DNA of 12,674 bases from JAFRXK01 sp045603305 (GTDB lineage Bacteria; Bacillota; Clostridia; Lachnospirales; Lachnospiraceae): positions 1 through 12,674 of the forward strand of contig JAZULV010000125.1 in NCBI GenBank assembly GCA_045603305.1, given 5' to 3'. The position numbers and the translations under genes were made by a program. Below the pieces are notes generated by a model. That model searched no databases. It was given only the letters and a program-made list of their open reading frames with translations, and was not told the origin of the DNA. Positions 1 through 7,121 of this stretch are shown here, one piece after another (the stretch's first letter is position 1; the number at the start of each line of letters is the position of its first letter).

Positions 1-163
1 GATTTGCTTTATTCAATAGGCTGTTCAAAAATAAGAGTCACGATTTGTTACCTATTGGGAGAGCTCTTTTTAAGGGCCTTCAAATTGTACATTTCTCCAT
101 AAATTCTTCCATTATACCTTCAATATCCTTTACTTTTACCATATAGAATTCTGTCAAAACCTA

Positions 164-172
164 TGTTATAAT
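164..172 (+). promoter_or_regulatory. Extended -10 promoter upstream of the PurF-like gene
   Basis: A perfect TATAAT lies at 167-172, preceded by TG at 164-165, which gives the extended -10 form TGnTATAAT. No good -35 box is found 16-18 bases upstream (144-149 is TAGAAT), which is tolerated in extended -10 promoters. Transcription would start near 179, leaving a leader of about 60 bases. That leader contains weak, mutually exclusive pairings (CTGCA 187-191 with TGCAG 209-213; ATCAG 191-195 with CTGAT 215-219) before the AGGAGG ribosome binding site at 228-233. Upstream, 1-140 shows no convincing gene, only a 7-bp inverted repeat (14-20 with 51-57) and short palindromes at 60-67 and around 72-80. 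Confidence 0.6.
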
Positions 173-238
173 AAAATAAGCTATGTCTGCATCAGCTATT
201 TTAACTCTTGCAGTCTGATATTATTACAGGAGGTCAAT

Positions 239-1645
239 ATGGGCGGATTTTTTGGAGTAGCTTCTAAGGAAGACTGCGTTTTTGATTTGTTTTTTGGAAC
301 TGATTATCATTCACATTTAGGTACCAGAAGAGCTGGTATGGCTGTGTACAGTGAGGAGAAAGGCTTTGATAAGGCGATTCACAATGTGGAAAACTCACCT
401 TTTCGTACAAAATTTGACAAAGAGTCAAATTCCATGCATGGTAATTTAGGTATTGGTTGTATTTCAGATTATGAGGCACAGCCTATCCTTATGCGCTCTC
501 ATCATGGAACCTTTGCCATTACCACTGTTGGAAAGATAAATAATATTGATAGTATTGTAGATGAACTTTTGAAGGATAAGACTCATTTTTATGAGATGAG
601 CAACGGAGAGATTAATCCTACAGAACTGGTTGCAATTTTAATTAACCAGAAGGATAATTTTATTGAAGGTATCAAGTATGCCCAGGAGATAATTGAAGGT
701 TCAATGTCGATGCTTTTGCTTACTCCTTTGGGCATATATGCAGCAAGAGATAAGCATGGCAGAACTCCGGTTATTATAGGAAAGAAGGAAGAGGGATATT
801 GCGCCTGCTTTGAGAGCACCGCTCTCGGTAATCTTGGCTATACAGAGTTTAAGGAATTAGGACCGGGTGAAGTAGTTATTATGACTCCTGATTCGGTTAA
901 GACCCTTATAGCACCAGGCAAAGATATGAAGATTTGTACCTTCCTCTGGGTGTATTATGGTTATCCTTCATCAACTTACGAAGGAATCAGCGTTGAAAAG
1001 ATGAGATATAACTGTGGCAGACTTTTGGCCAAGAGAGATGATGCGAAACCGGATGTGGTTGCCGGAGTACCGGATTCAGGTATTGCCCATGCGATTGGAT
1101 ATGCGAATGAGTCGGGAATACCTTTTTCAAGACCATTTATCAAGTATACACCAACCTGGCCACGTTCATTTATGCCTACAATGCAGAACAAGAGAAAACT
1201 TATAGCTAAGATGAAGCTTATACCTGTTCATGACCTTATAAAGGATAAGAGTCTTTTGCTTATAGATGATTCCATTGTACGCGGTACCCAGTTAAGCGAA
1301 ACCACAGAGTTTCTTTACGAGAGTGGTGCAAGGGAGGTTCATATCAGACCTGCATGTCCTCCGATTATGTACAGCTGTAAGTATCTTAATTTTTCACGTT
1401 CTACATCAGAGATGGACCTTATTACCCGTCGTGTTATTAAGGAGCTTGAAGGTGATGATGTAAGTGATGAGGTAGTTAAGGAATATTGTAATCCTGACAG
1501 TGAGAAGTATCAGAAGATGGTAGAGGTTATTGGAGAGAAACTTCACTTTACAAGTCTCAGATACCATAGACTGGATGATATGATTGATGCTGTTGGAATT
1601 GATAAATCAAAGCTTTGCACTTACTGTTGGAATGGTGAAGAGTAG
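239..1645 (+). CDS. PurF-like amidophosphoribosyltransferase homologue with degenerate glutaminase site
   Basis: The 468-residue protein aligns over its whole length with glutamine PRPP amidotransferase (PurF), the first enzyme of purine synthesis. The phosphoribosyltransferase half is convincing: LLLIDDSIVRGT at 339-350 is the PRPP-binding motif, followed by SGAREVHIRPACPPI. Cysteines 233, 380, 460 and 463 sit where the Bacillus-type enzyme binds its Fe-S cluster. The N-terminal Ntn-glutaminase half has the right fold signature (EAQP 79-82, VGKINN 97-102) but lacks the catalytic residues. The protein begins MGGFFGV where PurF has Cys as the nucleophile, HVRY is replaced by GCISDY, and the NGN motif reads VGK. 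The start is fixed by AGGAGG five bases before ATG, so no upstream Cys is hidden. It could be an ammonia-dependent enzyme or a regulatory pseudo-enzyme. Family membership is near certain; the purF activity is not, so I give no symbol. Confidence 0.9.
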   Translation: MGGFFGVASKEDCVFDLFFGTDYHSHLGTRRAGMAVYSEEKGFDKAIHNVENSPFRTKFDKESNSMHGNLGIGCISDYEAQPILMRSHHGTFAITTVGKINNIDSIVDELLKDKTHFYEMSNGEINPTELVAILINQKDNFIEGIKYAQEIIEGSMSMLLLTPLGIYAARDKHGRTPVIIGKKEEGYCACFESTALGNLGYTEFKELGPGEVVIMTPDSVKTLIAPGKDMKICTFLWVYYGYPSSTYEGISVEKMRYNCGRLLAKRDDAKPDVVAGVPDSGIAHAIGYANESGIPFSRPFIKYTPTWPRSFMPTMQNKRKLIAKMKLIPVHDLIKDKSLLLIDDSIVRGTQLSETTEFLYESGAREVHIRPACPPIMYSCKYLNFSRSTSEMDLITRRVIKELEGDDVSDEVVKEYCNPDSEKYQKMVEVIGEKLHFTSLRYHRLDDMIDAVGIDKSKLCTYCWNGEE

Positions 1646-1685
1646 TTTTAATACTATTTGTGTTTAATAAGATATGGAGATTGAT

Positions 1686-2711
1686 ATGAACGAAACAGGG
1701 CGATTTAAAGAAGGACTGGCGGCGATTATTTCAGCGGCGAAGCTTTCAGCAAATCATGTTACAAAAGCACAGGTGGAGAGTTGTTTTAAGGGTATAACTC
1801 TTAATGAAGAGCAGTGGGAGCTGGTTTACAGCTACCTTGAGCTTAATAAGATAGTTATAGATGATTACGAAGCCTGCGGAAAGTATTCGGAGCTTTTTGA
1901 GGATTTAGCCCAGGATGCACCAAGAGACCTTTCGGTAGAAGATGCTAAGCTTTATGATATGTATCTTGAAGATTTGGCGATGGTTTCTCCGCTCTCGCCG
2001 GAGGAAGAGGTTTTACTGGTTGAGAAGCTTCTTTCCGGGGATGCTTCAGTGAAGAACCGGCTTATTGAGGGCAGACTTCACAAGGTTGTGGAGATGTCAA
2101 AGAGATACTGTGGCAAGGGCGTGCTTATTTCTGATATTGTTCAGGAGGGCAATATGGCATTAATGATGGCTGTGAATAGTTTCACCGGTGGTGATTATGA
2201 TGCCTGGATTAATTCTGAAGTAGAAGAAGCCTTTAAGATGGTTGTTATGGATCAGGAAGGTTATTCAAGCACCGGAAGCCATTTGGCGTCTGAGGCGAAT
2301 GCTCTTATGGAAGCTACTGCTAAGATTGCTGAGGAACTTGGCAGGGAAGCAACTTTAGAGGAGGTAGCGGCAAAGATGAATCTGTCAGAGGAAGTAGTAA
2401 GGGATATTATGAAGATATCCATGGATGCTCTCGATATGGCGGAGGCTACCGGCAGCGGCGAGACCTTTGGTCAGACAGACAGTATTTCTGAGGAGGACAG
2501 GCAGTATTTCGAGGCAGCCTATGAAGACGGTGAGACTGCCGGTGATGGCTGGAGGGCTGTTTCATCAGGGGATATGTCAGATTACGATATAGAGGAACCG
2601 GATACATCTGATTTTATGAACTGGCTTTCAGAAGATGAGGGAGATTTCGACGAAGATGACTTTGACGAAGATGATAGTGAAAGTGCTTTGGAAAGCGGCT
2701 GGGGAATCTAA
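1686..2711 (+). CDS. Sigma-70-like protein without region 4, with acidic C-terminal tail
   Basis: The 341-residue protein resembles primary sigma factors in part. Residues ~15-60 look like region 1.1. Residues ~83-166 match regions 1.2 to 2.2, ending in DIVQEGNMALMMAVNSF, the counterpart of the core-polymerase-binding DLIQEGNxGLMKAVxKF. Residues ~206-245 match region 3 (ELGREATLEEVAAKMNLS). The segment that should melt and read the -10 box (FSTYATWWIRQAI in RpoD) is replaced by a short unrelated stretch at ~167-186. Region 4, which reads the -35 box, is absent; instead residues ~295-334 are very acidic (DEGDFDEDDFDEDD at ~317-330). It may bind RNA polymerase without directing promoter recognition; that is inference. 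The ATG at 1686 is preferred over the in-frame ATG at 1674 because GGAGA (1676-1680) stands five bases before it. It follows the PurF-like gene by 40 bases with no terminator, so they are probably co-transcribed. Confidence 0.85.
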   Translation: MNETGRFKEGLAAIISAAKLSANHVTKAQVESCFKGITLNEEQWELVYSYLELNKIVIDDYEACGKYSELFEDLAQDAPRDLSVEDAKLYDMYLEDLAMVSPLSPEEEVLLVEKLLSGDASVKNRLIEGRLHKVVEMSKRYCGKGVLISDIVQEGNMALMMAVNSFTGGDYDAWINSEVEEAFKMVVMDQEGYSSTGSHLASEANALMEATAKIAEELGREATLEEVAAKMNLSEEVVRDIMKISMDALDMAEATGSGETFGQTDSISEEDRQYFEAAYEDGETAGDGWRAVSSGDMSDYDIEEPDTSDFMNWLSEDEGDFDEDDFDEDDSESALESGWGI

Positions 2712-2752
2712 ATCTATAAGCACAAATAATAAATCAAATAAATTATATTAAC

Positions 2753-2781
2753 TTTACTTATATATAAAAGAAGTGTATTCT
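2753..2781 (+). promoter_or_regulatory. Candidate sigma-A-type promoter for purL
   Basis: TTTACT at 2753-2758 and TATTCT at 2776-2781 are separated by exactly 17 bases. The -10 box is preceded directly by TG. Transcription would start around 2788, giving a purL leader of about 120 bases. The boxes are moderate matches, and no terminator separates this point from the sigma-like gene, so read-through from upstream is also possible. Confidence 0.45.
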
Positions 2782-2804
2782 ATGAATAAGGTGAAATTAT
2801 TCAT
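2782..2804 (+). promoter_or_regulatory. Perfect 8-bp palindrome at the putative purL transcription start
   Basis: ATGAATAA (2782-2789) and TTATTCAT (2797-2804) are perfect inverted repeats around a 7-base centre. The palindrome begins directly after the candidate -10 box and covers the predicted start of transcription. This is a typical place for a repressor operator, although as RNA it could also fold into a hairpin if transcription begins farther upstream. No regulator can be named from the sequence. Confidence 0.4.
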
Positions 2805-2824
2805 TGTAGTAAATGCAGTAAGTC

Positions 2825-2877
2825 ATGTAGGATTTAATTGCTGTTTAGACAATAGTGTACAGCAGTGGTTTCTACAT
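2825..2877 (+). promoter_or_regulatory. Nested stem-loop in the purL leader
   Basis: An outer stem pairs ATGTAGGA (2825-2832) with TTCTACAT (2870-2877), eight pairs including one G-U. Inside it TGCTGT (2839-2844) pairs with ACAGCA (2859-2864) around a 14-base loop. The structure ends about 20 bases before the purL ribosome binding site (AAGGAGGG at 2897-2904). The arrangement could regulate purL in the transcript, but it does not match the purine (xpt-pbuX) riboswitch or tetrahydrofolate riboswitch consensus as I know them, and no U-rich terminator follows. Confidence 0.35.
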
Positions 2878-2908
2878 AACTTATACAAGATAAAGCAAGG
2901 AGGGTCAT

Positions 2909-5900
2909 ATGAGCGTAAGACGAATTTATGTTGAGAAGAAAGAAGCATATGCAGTTGCTGCCAAGGGACTTATGGATGAGATGGGCAGCTATCTTGGCAT
3001 CAAAGATGTTACTAAGGTTAGAGTGTTAGTAAGATATGATGTTGAGAATTTATCAGAGGAGACTTACGAGAAGTCTAAGGATACTATTTTCTCTGAACCA
3101 CCTGTTGATTATTTATTTGAAGGTGATTTTGAGAAGAATGCAGATGACAGAGTATTTTCAGTAGAGTATCTTCCGGGACAGTTCGACCAGAGAGCCGATT
3201 CTGCTGAGCAGTGTGTTAAGCTCCTGAATGAGAATGAAGAACCGGTTATCCGTTCAGCTACTACTTATGTAATCAGCGGAAATATTACAGATGAAGAGTT
3301 TGCAGCAATTAAGAATCATTGTATCAACCCGGTTGACAGCAGGGAAGCTTCTCTTGAGATTCCTGAGACACTTATTGCTGAGTATGACGAACCGGCAGAT
3401 GTTATTATATTTGATGGATTTAAAGATATGAACGAGGCTGAGCTTAAGGAATTATATGATTCTTTAGGTCTTGCCATGACTTTCAAGGATTTCCTTCACA
3501 TTCAGAACTACTACAAGAACGAAGAGAACAGAGATCCTTCCATGACAGAGATTCGTGTGCTTGATACATATTGGTCAGACCACTGCCGTCATACAACCTT
3601 CCAGACAGAGCTTAAGAATGTAAGCTTCCTTGATGGTGATTACAAGGCACCTATCATGGAGAGCTACGATAAATATATTGCTACAAGAGAAGAAGTATTT
3701 AAGGGCCGCAAGGACAAGTTTGTCTGCCTTATGGACCTTGCCCTTATCGCTATGAGAAAGCTTAAGAAAGAGGGCAAGCTTGATGACCAGGAAGAGTCAG
3801 AGGAAATCAATGCATGTAGTATCGTCGTTCCTGTAGAGGTTGACGGTGTTACAGAGGAGTGGCTTGTAAACTTCAAGAATGAGACTCACAACCACCCTAC
3901 AGAGATTGAGCCATTTGGTGGCGCTGCAACCTGCCTCGGCGGTGCAATCCGTGACCCGCTTTCAGGACGTACTTATGTATATCAGGCTATGCGTATTACC
4001 GGTGCAGCTGACCCTACAGTTCCTGTATCAGAGACTATGAAGGGTAAGCTTCCACAGAAGAAGCTGGTTCGTGGTGCTGCAAGCGGTTACAGCTCATACG
4101 GTAACCAGATTGGTCTTGCTACAGGCTATGTTAAGGAGATTTATCATCCAAACTACGCTGCCAAGAGAATGGAAATCGGTGCAGTTATGGGTGCGGCTCC
4201 AAGACGTGCAGTAATTCGTGAGACATCTGATCCGGGCGATATCATTATCCTTCTTGGCGGACGTACAGGCCGTGATGGCTGTGGTGGTGCTACAGGTTCA
4301 TCAAAGGTTCATACAGAGGCTTCTATTGAGACCTGCGGAGCAGAGGTTCAGAAGGGTAATGCTCCTACAGAAAGAAAGATTCAGCGTCTTTTCAGAAGAG
4401 AAGAGGTTAGTAAATTAATAAAGAAATGTAATGACTTTGGTGCCGGTGGCGTATCCGTTGCTATCGGTGAGCTTGCTGATGGTCTTCTTATCGACCTTGA
4501 CAAGGTACCAAAGAAGTATGCCGGACTTGACGGTACTGAGATTGGTATTTCCGAGTCTCAGGAGCGTATGGCAGTTGTAGTTGACCCTAAGGATGTGGAC
4601 CAGTTCCTTGCTTATGCAAATGAAGAGAACTTAGAGGCTGTAACAGTTGCAACAGTTACAGAGGAAAAGCGTCTTGTTATGAACTGGAGAGGCAAGACAA
4701 TTGTTGATTTAAGTCGTGCATTCCTTGATACAAACGGTGCTCATCAGGAGACTGACGTAACAGTAGTTGTTCCTAACAAGGAGGGTACACCATTTGAAAA
4801 AGAAGCTGTAACCGATGTTAAGGCTAAGTGGATGGATACAGTTAAGGACCTTAATGTTTGTTCACAGAAGGGCCTTGTTGAGATGTTTGATGCTTCTATC
4901 GGTGCAGGTTCTGTATATATGCCTTACGGCGGAAAGTACCAGCTTACAGAGACTCAGTCTATGGTTGCTAAGCTTCCGGTGCTTAATGGCAAGACTGATA
5001 CAGTAACTATGATGAGTTATGGTTTCGACCCATACCTTTCATCATGGAGCCCATACCACGGTGCTCAGTACGCAGTAGTATCATCAGTTGCTAAGATTGT
5101 GGCAGCCGGTGGTGACTTCTCAAAGATTAGATTTACATTCCAGGAATACTTCCAGAGAATGACCGAGGATTCAAAGAGATGGGGAGCTCCATTCCAGGCA
5201 CTCCTTGGTGCTTATGAGGCACAGATGGGCTTTGGTCTTCCTTCAATCGGCGGTAAGGACTCTATGTCCGGAACATTCAACGATATGGACGTACCTCCTA
5301 CATTAGTTTCATTTGCGGTAGATGTGGCTAGCGACAAGACTATTATTACTCCTGAGCTTAAGAGCGCAGGTAACAAGCTTGTATTATTTGAGATAGAGAA
5401 GAATGAATACGACCTTCCTGTATATTCACAGATTATGGAGCAGTACTCTGCAATCCATGAGAATATCAAGGCCGGAAGCATCGTTTCAGCTTATGAGATT
5501 GAAAGAAATGGTCTCGCTGAAGCATTGAGCAAGATGGCATTTGGTAACAAGATGGGCGTATCAGTATGCGACAAGGCAGTATCAGCAGATGAGCTCTTTG
5601 CAGCAGGCTGGGGTAACATTGTAGCAGAAGTTCCTGCAGACAAGGTTGACAGCCTTAAGGGCTCATACAAGGTAATCGGCAGTGTAAATGACAGTGCAGC
5701 TATTACCTATGGTGACATGAGCATTGCTATAGATGATGTGCTTGACGCATGGAATGGCACATTAGAAAAGATATTCCCTACAGTATCCGGCGTAAAGCAG
5801 GAGAAGGTAGATACTCCGGTTTACAAGGCTGACAGCATTTACGTTTGCAAGAACAAGATTGCTAAGCCTACAGTATTTATTCCGGTATTCCCGGGTACAA

Positions 5901-6661
5901 ACTGTGAGTACGACAGCACAAAGGCCTTCGAGAGAGCCGGTGCAAATGTAGTTACAAAGGTACTTAAGAACATTACTGCTGAGGATATCAGAGATTCAGT
6001 TGAAATCTTTGAGAAGGCAATTTCCCAGGCACAGATTATCATGTTCCCGGGTGGTTTCTCAGCCGGTGATGAGCCGGAAGGTTCAGCGAAGTTCTTCGCT
6101 ACAGCCTTTAGAAATGACCGCATGAAGGAAGCAGTAGAGAAGCTTCTCAATGAGCGTGACGGACTTATGCTCGGTATCTGTAACGGTTTCCAGGCACTTA
6201 TCAAGCTTGGTCTTGTGCCTTACGGCGAGATTCGTCCACAGACAGCAGATTCACCTACACTTACTTACAATACAATCGGCCGCCACGTATCTAAGATGGT
6301 TTACACAAAGGTTGTTACAAATAAGTCTCCTTGGTTACAGAAGGCAGAGCTTGGTGGTGTATACTGTAACCCTGCATCTCATGGTGAGGGACGTTTCGTT
6401 GCAAATGATGAGTGGCTTAAGAAGTTATTTGCAAATGGCCAGGTTGCAACCCAGTATGTTGACGAATTTGGCAACCCTACAATGGACGAGTACTGGAATC
6501 CAAACGGATCCTACTGTGCAATCGAAGGTATCACAAGTCCGGACGGACGTGTGCTTGGTAAGATGGCACATTCAGAGAGACGCGGTGACAGCGTAGCAAT
6601 TAACATCTACGGAGAGCAGGATATGAAGCTGTTCGAGTCAGGTGTTGAGTACTTCAAATAA
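2909..6661 (+). CDS. purL: Phosphoribosylformylglycinamidine synthase, single-chain
   Basis: This cytoplasmic enzyme converts FGAR, glutamine and ATP to FGAM, step 4 of purine synthesis. At 1250 residues it is the large fused form, not the separate PurS/PurQ/PurL subunits of Bacillus. In order: a PurS-like N-terminal domain (~1-150); a linker with the signature DTYWSDHCRHTTF (219-231); two AIRS-type synthase halves, with NETHNHPTEIEPFGG (324-338) and GGRTGRDGCGGAT (~449-461) in the first and GGKDSM (781-786) in the second; and a class I glutaminase domain from about 983 to the end. The glutaminase has GTNCEYD, a nucleophile in GICNGFQ (Cys1091) and SHGEGRF (His1158, Glu1160), so it looks fully active, unlike the PurF-like protein upstream. 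The start follows AAGGAGGG at good spacing. The stop is followed by a long repeat region rather than a simple terminator. Confidence 0.98.
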   Translation: MSVRRIYVEKKEAYAVAAKGLMDEMGSYLGIKDVTKVRVLVRYDVENLSEETYEKSKDTIFSEPPVDYLFEGDFEKNADDRVFSVEYLPGQFDQRADSAEQCVKLLNENEEPVIRSATTYVISGNITDEEFAAIKNHCINPVDSREASLEIPETLIAEYDEPADVIIFDGFKDMNEAELKELYDSLGLAMTFKDFLHIQNYYKNEENRDPSMTEIRVLDTYWSDHCRHTTFQTELKNVSFLDGDYKAPIMESYDKYIATREEVFKGRKDKFVCLMDLALIAMRKLKKEGKLDDQEESEEINACSIVVPVEVDGVTEEWLVNFKNETHNHPTEIEPFGGAATCLGGAIRDPLSGRTYVYQAMRITGAADPTVPVSETMKGKLPQKKLVRGAASGYSSYGNQIGLATGYVKEIYHPNYAAKRMEIGAVMGAAPRRAVIRETSDPGDIIILLGGRTGRDGCGGATGSSKVHTEASIETCGAEVQKGNAPTERKIQRLFRREEVSKLIKKCNDFGAGGVSVAIGELADGLLIDLDKVPKKYAGLDGTEIGISESQERMAVVVDPKDVDQFLAYANEENLEAVTVATVTEEKRLVMNWRGKTIVDLSRAFLDTNGAHQETDVTVVVPNKEGTPFEKEAVTDVKAKWMDTVKDLNVCSQKGLVEMFDASIGAGSVYMPYGGKYQLTETQSMVAKLPVLNGKTDTVTMMSYGFDPYLSSWSPYHGAQYAVVSSVAKIVAAGGDFSKIRFTFQEYFQRMTEDSKRWGAPFQALLGAYEAQMGFGLPSIGGKDSMSGTFNDMDVPPTLVSFAVDVASDKTIITPELKSAGNKLVLFEIEKNEYDLPVYSQIMEQYSAIHENIKAGSIVSAYEIERNGLAEALSKMAFGNKMGVSVCDKAVSADELFAAGWGNIVAEVPADKVDSLKGSYKVIGSVNDSAAITYGDMSIAIDDVLDAWNGTLEKIFPTVSGVKQEKVDTPVYKADSIYVCKNKIAKPTVFIPVFPGTNCEYDSTKAFERAGANVVTKVLKNITAEDIRDSVEIFEKAISQAQIIMFPGGFSAGDEPEGSAKFFATAFRNDRMKEAVEKLLNERDGLMLGICNGFQALIKLGLVPYGEIRPQTADSPTLTYNTIGRHVSKMVYTKVVTNKSPWLQKAELGGVYCNPASHGEGRFVANDEWLKKLFANGQVATQYVDEFGNPTMDEYWNPNGSYCAIEGITSPDGRVLGKMAHSERRGDSVAINIYGEQDMKLFESGVEYFK

Positions 6662-6715
6662 AATGATTTAATCCCCTTGGGTTACTTGAGCTTTTTGAGA
6701 TATATGTATTTTTAG

Positions 6716-6840
6716 TTATATTTGAATTTTTATCCTCGCAAGCTTCGTTCAGGCTTCGCCATCAATACCATAGTATGCCAGAAAACTGCCAGTGACAGTT
6801 TTCTGGTAGGCGCTTGCTGAGGATAAAAGTTCAAATATAA
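6716..6840. repeat. Long imperfect hairpin with nested perfect 11-bp hairpin
   Basis: The arms 6716-6743 and 6812-6840 pair over 28 positions with a single extra base and one G-U pair. Within the loop, CCAGAAAACTG (6778-6788) and CAGTTTTCTGG (6796-6806) form a perfect 11-bp hairpin with a 7-base loop. The structure begins about 55 bases after the purL stop codon, so it could protect or end the purL transcript. No U-run follows either hairpin, so it is not a typical intrinsic terminator. Confidence 0.65.
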
Positions 6841-6995
6841 AATATACAAATAGACAAAAAGAAAAGTAATCCAAGGTGATTTTGTGTTGTAGAGGTGCTT
6901 GCTGGGGATATAATTTAAACTATAAAAAACTGATATTAGAAAAGAAAAGTAACCCAAGGAGATTTTAAGTTTGCAGAGGTGCTTGCTGGGGATAA
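6812..6995 (+). repeat. Tandem ~84-bp repeat units
   Basis: GCTTGCTG followed by GGGGATA or GAGGATA recurs at 6812, 6897 and 6981, spaced 85 and 84 bases. Each of the first two units ends with AAAAGTAA, CCAAGG and GATTTT. Thus there are two full units and a third that stops after the GCTTGCTGGGGATAAAA segment. The third copy forms its own 8-bp hairpin (AGGTGCTT 6977-6984 with AAGCACCT 6996-7003). The period is close to eight helical turns, so equivalent sites would lie on the same DNA face. Confidence 0.7.
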
Positions 6996-7032
6996 AAGCA
7001 CCTGGCAATGGCGAGGCATTTGATTAAATCCA

Positions 7033-7061
7033 TTGAAATAAGCAAGAATATATGATAGTAT
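7033..7061 (+). promoter_or_regulatory. Candidate promoter of the pyrE operon
   Basis: TTGAAA (7033-7038) and TAGTAT (7056-7061) are spaced by 17 bases, and TG at 7053-7054 makes the -10 box an extended one. Transcription would begin near 7068. The promoter lies just right of the repeat element and is the best match in this spacer. No PyrR-type attenuator (terminator and antiterminator pair) is visible in the short leader. Confidence 0.55.
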
Positions 7062-7121
7062 GGGTTAGAAATTGAATATATACAGGCTGGATGGCCGGAG
7101 AATACAGGAGGTCTTTGAATT

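Larger units (their letters stand above)
6670..7017. repeat. Composite repeat element filling the purL-pyrE spacer
   Basis: The 460 bases between purL and pyrE hold no gene but are highly structured up to about 7017. The left part is an inverted copy of the unit repeated on the right: 6670-6687 is the reverse complement of 6864-6881 (16 of 18) and of 6947-6964 (17 of 18). The left arm continues to 6743. A central segment (6744-6811) follows, then unit-like sequence in direct orientation to about 6995. The GC-rich end at 7004-7017 echoes, inverted, the central GCTTCGCCAT at 6753-6762. The minus strand stays open here, but the unit spacing changes from 84 to 85 bases and the reading frame is not kept between copies, so it is unlikely to be a protein. 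A dispersed, mobile-derived repeat or a transcript-end structure are the main possibilities. Confidence 0.7.

Noticed and set aside
80..142. Minus-strand 20-codon frame starting MVKVKDIEGIMEEF, reminiscent of a Nif3-like N-terminus
   Set aside because: It stops after 20 residues, has no ribosome binding site, and the sequence beyond shows no continuation in another frame that I can recognise. Possibly a gene remnant, but the match is too short to claim.
1674..1685. ATG at 1674 as start of the sigma-like gene
   Set aside because: It has no ribosome binding site; the GGAGA formed just after it is correctly spaced for the ATG at 1686.
2782..2934. 50-codon + strand frame (MNKVKLFIVV...) between the sigma-like gene and purL, overlapping the purL start
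   Set aside because: No convincing ribosome binding site, it would start at or before the predicted transcript start, contains the purL ribosome binding site, and lacks a leader-peptide-like codon run.
5839..6204. 121-codon minus-strand frame and other long frames inside purL
   Set aside because: They lie opposite or out of frame to the strongly conserved PurL glutaminase region and arise from codon bias; no ribosome binding sites or known motifs.
6812..6995. Tandem repeats as a CRISPR array
   Set aside because: Units are ~84 bp, adjacent and similar along most of their length, with no unique spacers of constant length and no cas genes.
6730..7008. Minus-strand 92-codon open frame across the repeat element
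   Set aside because: The apparent repeats (FIPSKHL, YIPSKHL, FYPQQAP) come from the DNA repeat; the third copy is out of frame by one base, there is no ribosome binding site, and the composition is that of AT-rich repeat DNA.
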